Source: Actinomycetota bacterium
Lineage (GTDB): Bacteria; Actinomycetota; Actinomycetes; UBA12327
Reading direction: 5' to 3'
Length of the DNA stretch: 14,715 nucleotides
NCBI GenBank assembly: GCA_026392555.1
Contig: JAPLBW010000163.1
Location: 1 to 14,715 of the forward strand
Made by a program: the position numbers and the translations under genes. Within the stretch, counting starts at the first letter, position 1. Each line of letters starts with the position of its first letter. The notes beneath the pieces were generated by a model. The model saw only the letters and a list, made by a program, of their open reading frames with translations, had not been told where the DNA came from and did no database searches. Shown here one piece after another: positions 14,060 through 14,715 of the stretch.

Positions 14060-14715
14060 GCCGAGCTGCCGGATTTCTGATACTTCTTGTAGCCGGAGGC
14101 TTCCAATTCGTCCGCCAAGTCCTTGCCGCCACTAGCCGCAATAACGCCGTCCACGAATACGTGAACGAAGTCGGGCTGGATGTACTTCAAGATGCGGGTG
14201 TAGTGCGTGATTAACAAAAGTCCGGTTTCGCCGGTGGCCACCAAACGATTCACTCCCTCGGAGACGTAACGCAAGGCGTCCACGTCAAGACCTGAGTCGA
14301 CTTCGTCCAAAAGCGCGATCTTAGGCTTGAGTAATTCCATCTGCAGGATTTCATGGCGCTTCTTTTCGCCACCCGAAAAACCTTCATTGACATTGCGTTC
14401 AGCAAATGAGGGGTCCATCGCCAGCTGTTCCATGGTTTCGCGCACTTCCTTGACCCAGGTGCGCAACTTGGGTGCTTCACCTCGAATGGCCGTCGCGGCG
14501 GTCCGCAAGAAGTTAGACACCGAAACACCAGGAATTTCTACCGGATATTGCATCGCCAGGAACATCCCTGCTCGCGCACGCTCATCGACACTCATGGCCA
14601 AGACATCAACGCCATCGAGGGTGATCGAGCCAGAGTCAACCGTGTACTTGGGGTGACCCGCAATCGAATAGGCCAAAGTTGATTTACCGGACCCGTTGGG
14701 TCCCATGATGGCGTG
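14056..14715 (-). CDS. sufC: Fe-S cluster assembly ATPase SufC, 5' end outside the window
   Basis: SufC is the ABC-type ATPase of the SufBCD scaffold; it drives the conformational change that allows cluster assembly. The gene runs off the right edge; 219 codons plus stop are visible, lacking only about 30-35 N-terminal residues. Visible motifs are 'HAIMGPNGSGKST' (Walker A) at the edge, 'GMFLAMQYPVEIPGVSVSNF' (Q-loop region), 'NEGFSGGEKKRHEILQ' (signature), 'IALLDEVDSGLDVDAL' (Walker B and D-loop), and 'LLITHYTRIL' (switch His). The form of signature and Walker B is specific to SufC. sufD and sufB are expected further right, as in M. tuberculosis Rv1461-Rv1463. An ATG at 14706 sits inside Walker A and is not the start. 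Confidence 0.96.
   Translation of the reverse strand, partial: HAIMGPNGSGKSTLAYSIAGHPKYTVDSGSITLDGVDVLAMSVDERARAGMFLAMQYPVEIPGVSVSNFLRTAATAIRGEAPKLRTWVKEVRETMEQLAMDPSFAERNVNEGFSGGEKKRHEILQMELLKPKIALLDEVDSGLDVDALRYVSEGVNRLVATGETGLLLITHYTRILKYIQPDFVHVFVDGVIAASGGKDLADELEASGYKKYQKSGSSA

Noticed and set aside
14056..14706. sufC starting at ATG 14706
   Set aside because: That ATG lies within Walker A; the frame continues open to the window edge with the expected His-Ala-Ile residues before it.

Overview
The window comes from a moderately GC-rich member of the Actinomycetota. The evidence is an InhA-type FabI behind a MabA-type FabG, a DUF3099 membrane protein beside SURF1, a SufC-SufS-SufU-SufT block, GTG starts, and several start codons preceded by a TANNNT box at leaderless spacing. 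Gene content and direction recall the Mycobacterium tuberculosis stretch Rv1461-Rv1466 (suf), Rv1472-Rv1473 (echA12, ABC-F) and Rv1483-Rv1484 (fabG1-inhA), brought much closer together. Mycolate-specific genes are not visible, so a compact-genome, non-mycobacterial actinobacterium is the best guess; genus cannot be told from this sequence.

Left part (1-2756). A 5'-terminal piece of an ABC ATPase (minus) diverges from an unrecognised 237-residue protein (plus). That protein converges on, and overlaps by 19 bp, the fabG-fabI pair (minus), the reductase steps of fatty acid elongation. A 225-bp gap upstream of fabG holds a good fabG promoter and two adjoining tandem-repeat tracts.

Middle part (2757-7832). 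tldD and tldE overlap by 4 bp and encode the two subunits of a TldD/TldE-type metalloprotease. Dodecin, a flavin-binding protein, faces them. Then come DUF3099, SURF1 (cytochrome c oxidase assembly) and an SDR lacking the normal YxxxK pair, all on the plus strand. Each of these three genes has a TANNNT hexamer ending exactly 6 nt before its start codon. In two cases the hexamer contains the stop codon of the gene before it.

Right part (7837-14715) is a continuous minus-strand run: sufC (cut by the window edge), sufS, sufU, sufT, an ABC-F ATPase, a compact crotonase-like protein and an ABC exporter. The suf genes overlap by 1-4 bp and build Fe-S clusters; sufB and sufD are expected beyond the right edge. 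The exporter is broken: its membrane and nucleotide-binding parts lie in different frames, and about seven to eight residues of the expected junction are missing.

I saw no tRNA, rRNA, CRISPR, insertion sequence or convincing intrinsic terminator. Most of the window is conserved housekeeping DNA. I do not see a clear undescribed system. The most unusual items are the stop-codon/-10 overlap, the repeat tracts upstream of tldD, the disrupted exporter, and two enzymes that have lost standard catalytic residues.
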